A DNA stretch of 64,000 bases from Moniliophthora roreri. Taxonomy: Eukaryota; Basidiomycota; Agaricomycetes; Agaricales; Marasmiaceae. Both the position numbers and the translations under genes were made by a program. The notes under the pieces were generated by a model. It was not told the origin of the DNA and did not search any database. It was given only the letters and a program-made list of their open reading frames with translations. This document shows positions 60,248-64,000 of this stretch, piece after piece (the stretch's first letter is position 1; each line of letters starts with the position of its first letter). Where the stretch lies: the NCBI GenBank assembly GCA_001466705.2, contig LATX02000252.1:124001-188000 (forward strand), given 5' to 3'.

Positions 60248-61883
60248 ATTTTGAACATATGCATGTCTTGCGTGCCATTGAATATATGCAGAGCAGACAG
60301 TGACAAATCAAGAGACTGGAATATATATATGATGTCTAGGTACATTGGAAAAGACGAAAAGAAATAGTCCATATGGCCATATGCATGGATTTCATCAGTT
60401 AACCATCGACATCGACATTCATGTCAGCATCATGCGATGCGTGAGGTTTCTCCAGTTTCTTCTTCTTTGACTTCAACTGGCCCGGGTCAGCATGCTCCTC
60501 TGAATCTTCATATTCATCATCTGCATTAGCCCTACACTTCCCCTTCCCTTTACTCTTCTCACGATCGTGCAGTTTCTTCAGGAGTTCAGCTTGCTTTTTC
60601 TGCTCCTCCGTCAATTCCAAGTCAATCTCTGGTGCTTCCTCATCATCACGGCCAACCATGTTTTTGAGTTCTTCCGTACTCGGTAGCTTGTACTGCTCCC
60701 AGATCCAGTTACCCTCCTGTATCATGAAATCACACAATGGCATCTTCTTCCAATGCGCAGCCTCATCTGCATTCCCGAAGAACTTATCTTTCCACCTGTC
60801 GGGAAGGGCGATGGTAGGGACTCTTCCAAGGTATTCTTTGCGAATCTCGGCGTCCCTTTCGTTGAACCACGTAGGATCGAAATAGTCAATGGGAGTTTGG
60901 CTACTTGGAATACTGGGAATTGCTGGCTCGATAGGTGTGTCTGGAACAGTGCAATCATGCGGCTTTGTTGTACTGGCCCGCCTAAGCCGCTTGTTCTGCA
61001 GGTTATGCTTGTCGATCTCACAAGTGAAAGCTGTGACCTTCTCAGCACGTCCTGGCTTGGACTTGATCCAGTAACACTGCTTCTCAGGGTCCCATTCATC
61101 CTCAGAGATGGACTGGGGATGGCAGAACAAGTTGCAAACGGGCTCAGGGAATCCCTGGTTCTTGAGGTACGCAAATCGGTCTTCCTGAAGCTGTTAACGC
61201 AATACATGAGTAGGTATTCATTTACAGCAACAATGACTTACACTCTTTCTCCTTTTGTAAACATTCGTCATGTCCGACCTCTTCTTGAGCTCACCAGGCT
61301 TTCTCAACTCAAGGATAACTTGCTTCTTCAAATAGAAATGCACATAGTGGTCATACATTCATATAAGAAGATCGATATTGGCAACTTGGGACCGGATCGG
61401 TTGGAGGTGATTATAGGTGTGATGCGCGACCATGTCTTGGGAAGTCGAAAGTGCTATGGAGTGGTGTGCATTATTATATGGCGTATTGAAGTTCCCAGTA
61501 TAGTCAGGCCACCATTGAGAAAGCCCAAACTTAACAACTGTGACCAGACTGTTGGAGAGCTTGTCATCAGCTACTGTAGCGATGTTATGCAAGTGGGTGC
61601 TCGCAGATTTTGCACTCCCTTCAGACCTAAGTTTGTCGATGTGTCCGCATATCTCTGTGATTTCTGTCTGGAATACAGGACGAGACAATCCTTTATAGAT
61701 CTGATTGGTACTGAATTTCTTCTCAAATGCACTGATGAGGTCAGACACGGGAGGTTTGGGAACCACATCTTCTTCAAAGAATTTAGCAAGGATACAGATG
61801 TGTGTAATCAGTGCCAACTGTGAAACCTTAGTCTATAAATCATGAAAGTGAAAGTTATCACTGAACTTACATTCATCTCTGCT
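60248..61883. repeat. segment repeated as 62365-64000
   Basis: Bases 60248-61883 recur at 62365-64000 (offset 2117), apparently identical, after the single N at 62364. The second copy runs off the window. Confidence 0.92.
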
Positions 61884-62363
61884 GTATTCACGTTATCCAA
61901 TCCCCATTTCCTCCTCATTTCCTTCGTGACCTGCAGAAACCCCAGTTTCTTCTTCCATGTAGCCTCACATTGACTGGAAGATGGCTCATCATCAAGGTTG
62001 AGAGGCTTGGTCTTCCTTCAAGCATTACTTTTCGAGCCAGATGGCTTCCTGTTATGGTCGTCATCACTGTCACTATCACTATCGTCGTCGCCAACGCCAC
62101 TGGTAGGCTTGCTGCTGCCTCCACTGCCTCCAGCAGGTTTACTGCTGCCTCCACTGCTTCCAGCAGGCTTGCTGGTGCTGCCAGCGGGTTTACTGCTGCC
62201 TCTACTGCCTCCAACAGGTTTGCTGGTGCTGCCAGCAGGCTTGCCGCCAGTAGCATGGCTACTCTCATGACTGCCACCGGCGGTAGTGCTGTCACCGAGA
62301 CCACAAGGTGAGCTAGACCCTGCTGGTGCTTTACCTTTGCCCTTCAAGTCAAAAGACCCTTCC
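60399..62363 (-). pseudogene. CACTA accessory protein, incomplete at 5' end
   Basis: Reading downward from the N at 62364: a Gly/Ser/Lys/Pro-rich repeat region (units like GGSSKPAGS), an acidic run DDDSDSDSDDDH, a TGA at 62018, then SSSQCEATWKKKLGFLQVTK and WGLDNVNTAEM. An intron follows, then ITHICILAKFFEEDVVPKPP ... TEITEICGHIDKL ... QWWPDYTGNFNTPY, a TGA at 61359, MYDHYVHFYLKKQVILELRK, another intron at about 61193-61243, and LQEDRFAYLKNQGFPEPVC ending with stop at 60399. The last exon has WFNERDAEIRKEYLG and a Lys/Glu-rich C-terminus (REKSKGKGKCRAN). It lies immediately upstream of tnp2 on the same strand, where CACTA elements carry a second gene, so a TnpA-like partner role is inferred; the family is otherwise unrecognised. 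Confidence 0.55.
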
Positions 62364-62364
62364 N

Positions 62365-64000
62365 ATTTTGAACATATGCATGTCTTGCGTGCCATTGAAT
62401 ATATGCAGAGCAGACAGTGACAAATCAAGAGACTGGAATATATATATGATGTCTAGGTACATTGGAAAAGACGAAAAGAAATAGTCCATATGGCCATATG
62501 CATGGATTTCATCAGTTAACCATCGACATCGACATTCATGTCAGCATCATGCGATGCGTGAGGTTTCTCCAGTTTCTTCTTCTTTGACTTCAACTGGCCC
62601 GGGTCAGCATGCTCCTCTGAATCTTCATATTCATCATCTGCATTAGCCCTACACTTCCCCTTCCCTTTACTCTTCTCACGATCGTGCAGTTTCTTCAGGA
62701 GTTCAGCTTGCTTTTTCTGCTCCTCCGTCAATTCCAAGTCAATCTCTGGTGCTTCCTCATCATCACGGCCAACCATGTTTTTGAGTTCTTCCGTACTCGG
62801 TAGCTTGTACTGCTCCCAGATCCAGTTACCCTCCTGTATCATGAAATCACACAATGGCATCTTCTTCCAATGCGCAGCCTCATCTGCATTCCCGAAGAAC
62901 TTATCTTTCCACCTGTCGGGAAGGGCGATGGTAGGGACTCTTCCAAGGTATTCTTTGCGAATCTCGGCGTCCCTTTCGTTGAACCACGTAGGATCGAAAT
63001 AGTCAATGGGAGTTTGGCTACTTGGAATACTGGGAATTGCTGGCTCGATAGGTGTGTCTGGAACAGTGCAATCATGCGGCTTTGTTGTACTGGCCCGCCT
63101 AAGCCGCTTGTTCTGCAGGTTATGCTTGTCGATCTCACAAGTGAAAGCTGTGACCTTCTCAGCACGTCCTGGCTTGGACTTGATCCAGTAACACTGCTTC
63201 TCAGGGTCCCATTCATCCTCAGAGATGGACTGGGGATGGCAGAACAAGTTGCAAACGGGCTCAGGGAATCCCTGGTTCTTGAGGTACGCAAATCGGTCTT
63301 CCTGAAGCTGTTAACGCAATACATGAGTAGGTATTCATTTACAGCAACAATGACTTACACTCTTTCTCCTTTTGTAAACATTCGTCATGTCCGACCTCTT
63401 CTTGAGCTCACCAGGCTTTCTCAACTCAAGGATAACTTGCTTCTTCAAATAGAAATGCACATAGTGGTCATACATTCATATAAGAAGATCGATATTGGCA
63501 ACTTGGGACCGGATCGGTTGGAGGTGATTATAGGTGTGATGCGCGACCATGTCTTGGGAAGTCGAAAGTGCTATGGAGTGGTGTGCATTATTATATGGCG
63601 TATTGAAGTTCCCAGTATAGTCAGGCCACCATTGAGAAAGCCCAAACTTAACAACTGTGACCAGACTGTTGGAGAGCTTGTCATCAGCTACTGTAGCGAT
63701 GTTATGCAAGTGGGTGCTCGCAGATTTTGCACTCCCTTCAGACCTAAGTTTGTCGATGTGTCCGCATATCTCTGTGATTTCTGTCTGGAATACAGGACGA
63801 GACAATCCTTTATAGATCTGATTGGTACTGAATTTCTTCTCAAATGCACTGATGAGGTCAGACACGGGAGGTTTGGGAACCACATCTTCTTCAAAGAATT
63901 TAGCAAGGATACAGATGTGTGTAATCAGTGCCAACTGTGAAACCTTAGTCTATAAATCATGAAAGTGAAAGTTATCACTGAACTTACATTCATCTCTGCT
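62365..64000 (-). repeat. second copy: tnp2 start and CACTA accessory gene exons
   Basis: Holds the same accessory-gene exons as 60399-61823 (last exon with stop at 62516; upstream exon 63476-63934 with the same TGA) and the first codons of tnp2 up to the N. It should be treated as the same locus until shown otherwise. Confidence 0.85.

Larger units (their letters stand above)
54840..60278 (-). pseudogene. tnp2: CACTA (En/Spm-type) transposase tnp2, inflated by duplications
   Basis: Start at 60278 (MARKTCICSKCRLF, Cys-rich N-terminus). An intron at about 60031-59985 leads to a long exon with CCPVCYKRFN, FSLYVDWFNPFQNKTRGKK, VILYCMNLPSEIQF, IIPGPNEPDPDTISHILKP, VPLIADLPAIQLMSGFLSHS and YCSWC, then PLYDLPYWNPVSHLMLGFMH and a C-terminal RYCELLAQIYPVNWKPNHHY. 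This order is typical of basidiomycete Tnp2 proteins of CACTA elements. Single Ns at 59245 and 57082 each restart sequence already read: 58727-59244 equals 59246-59763, and 55307-57081 corresponds to 57083-58674. The real gene is therefore about 3 kb shorter. Stops occur, for example TGA at 55024 and ET-stop near 58444 where the other copy has Gln. No terminal inverted repeats were located. Confidence 0.8.

Noticed and set aside
60753..61823. 356-codon plus-strand open frame (also at 62870-63940)
   Set aside because: It is antisense to the CACTA accessory gene exons, crosses their introns and has no family resemblance; a shadow of the minus-strand coding sequence.
61915..62304. Ala/Val/Leu-rich minus-strand frame and a Pro/Leu-rich plus-strand frame
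   Set aside because: Shadow frames of the Gly/Ser/Lys/Pro repeat of the accessory gene.

Overview
The window looks like a TE-rich stretch of an agaricomycete (mushroom-forming basidiomycete) nuclear genome. Evidence: short 45-65 bp introns with GTRAGT donors and CTNAC/YAG 3' ends, chromodomain Ty3/gypsy elements, a Helitron Rep/helicase of fungal type, and a Tnp2-type CACTA transposase. No rRNA, tRNA, CRISPR or bacterial operon structure is visible. The species cannot be named from the sequence.

Layout. 1-3.0 kb: dispersed repeats, a direct duplication and a fragment resembling a ubiquitin-peptidase C-terminus. 3.1-11.8 kb: the main host-like gene region, a minus-strand array of small single-pass membrane proteins. 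Two are complete by my exon models (5060-6436, 365 aa; 10693-11815, 320 aa), one is probable (3120-4152, 284 aa), and two are damaged or truncated (about 7497-8329; 8763-9231). 11.9-18.6 kb: AT-rich repeat debris. 18.7-25.9 kb: a Helitron on the minus strand, with an intact 311-aa partner gene and a Rep/helicase gene killed by ten in-frame TGA codons and by a solo LTR with a CATCA target duplication. 26.9-27.4 kb: remnant of a gypsy element. 28.0-42.5 kb: two nested Ty3/gypsy chromoviruses on the plus strand. 42.5-52.1 kb: degenerate multi-exon genes of unknown function, inflated by assembly duplication. 52.6-53.5 kb: a Myb/SANT-like fragment. 53.7-54.3 kb: an intact small gene resembling T5orf172/GIY-YIG proteins. 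54.6-64 kb: a CACTA element (tnp2 and an accessory gene), again inflated by duplication.

The most interesting system is the pair of chromoviruses. In each, a sequence 33-34 bp downstream of the LTR TATA-like box is exactly complementary to the primer-binding site that starts 2 nt after the LTR. This points to Tf1/sushi-type self-priming rather than tRNA priming. Both also carry, after pol, an extra ORF with two zinc knuckles, followed by a short fourth ORF in the +1 frame; this layout is shared by two clearly different families. The inner element sits in the 3' LTR of the outer one, and the distal LTR end has been exchanged, so the outer element's ACAAC target duplication now flanks the composite.

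Two cross-cutting features affect interpretation. First, the TE genes are disabled mostly by TGA where Arg is expected (CGA to TGA), suggesting CpG deamination or RIP-like mutation. Second, five of the seven single-N positions are followed by a re-start of sequence already present upstream. These duplications (2.85, 1.0, about 1.7, 0.5 and at least 1.6 kb) are most likely unmerged contig overlaps or haplotypes, so duplicated genes there should not be counted twice.
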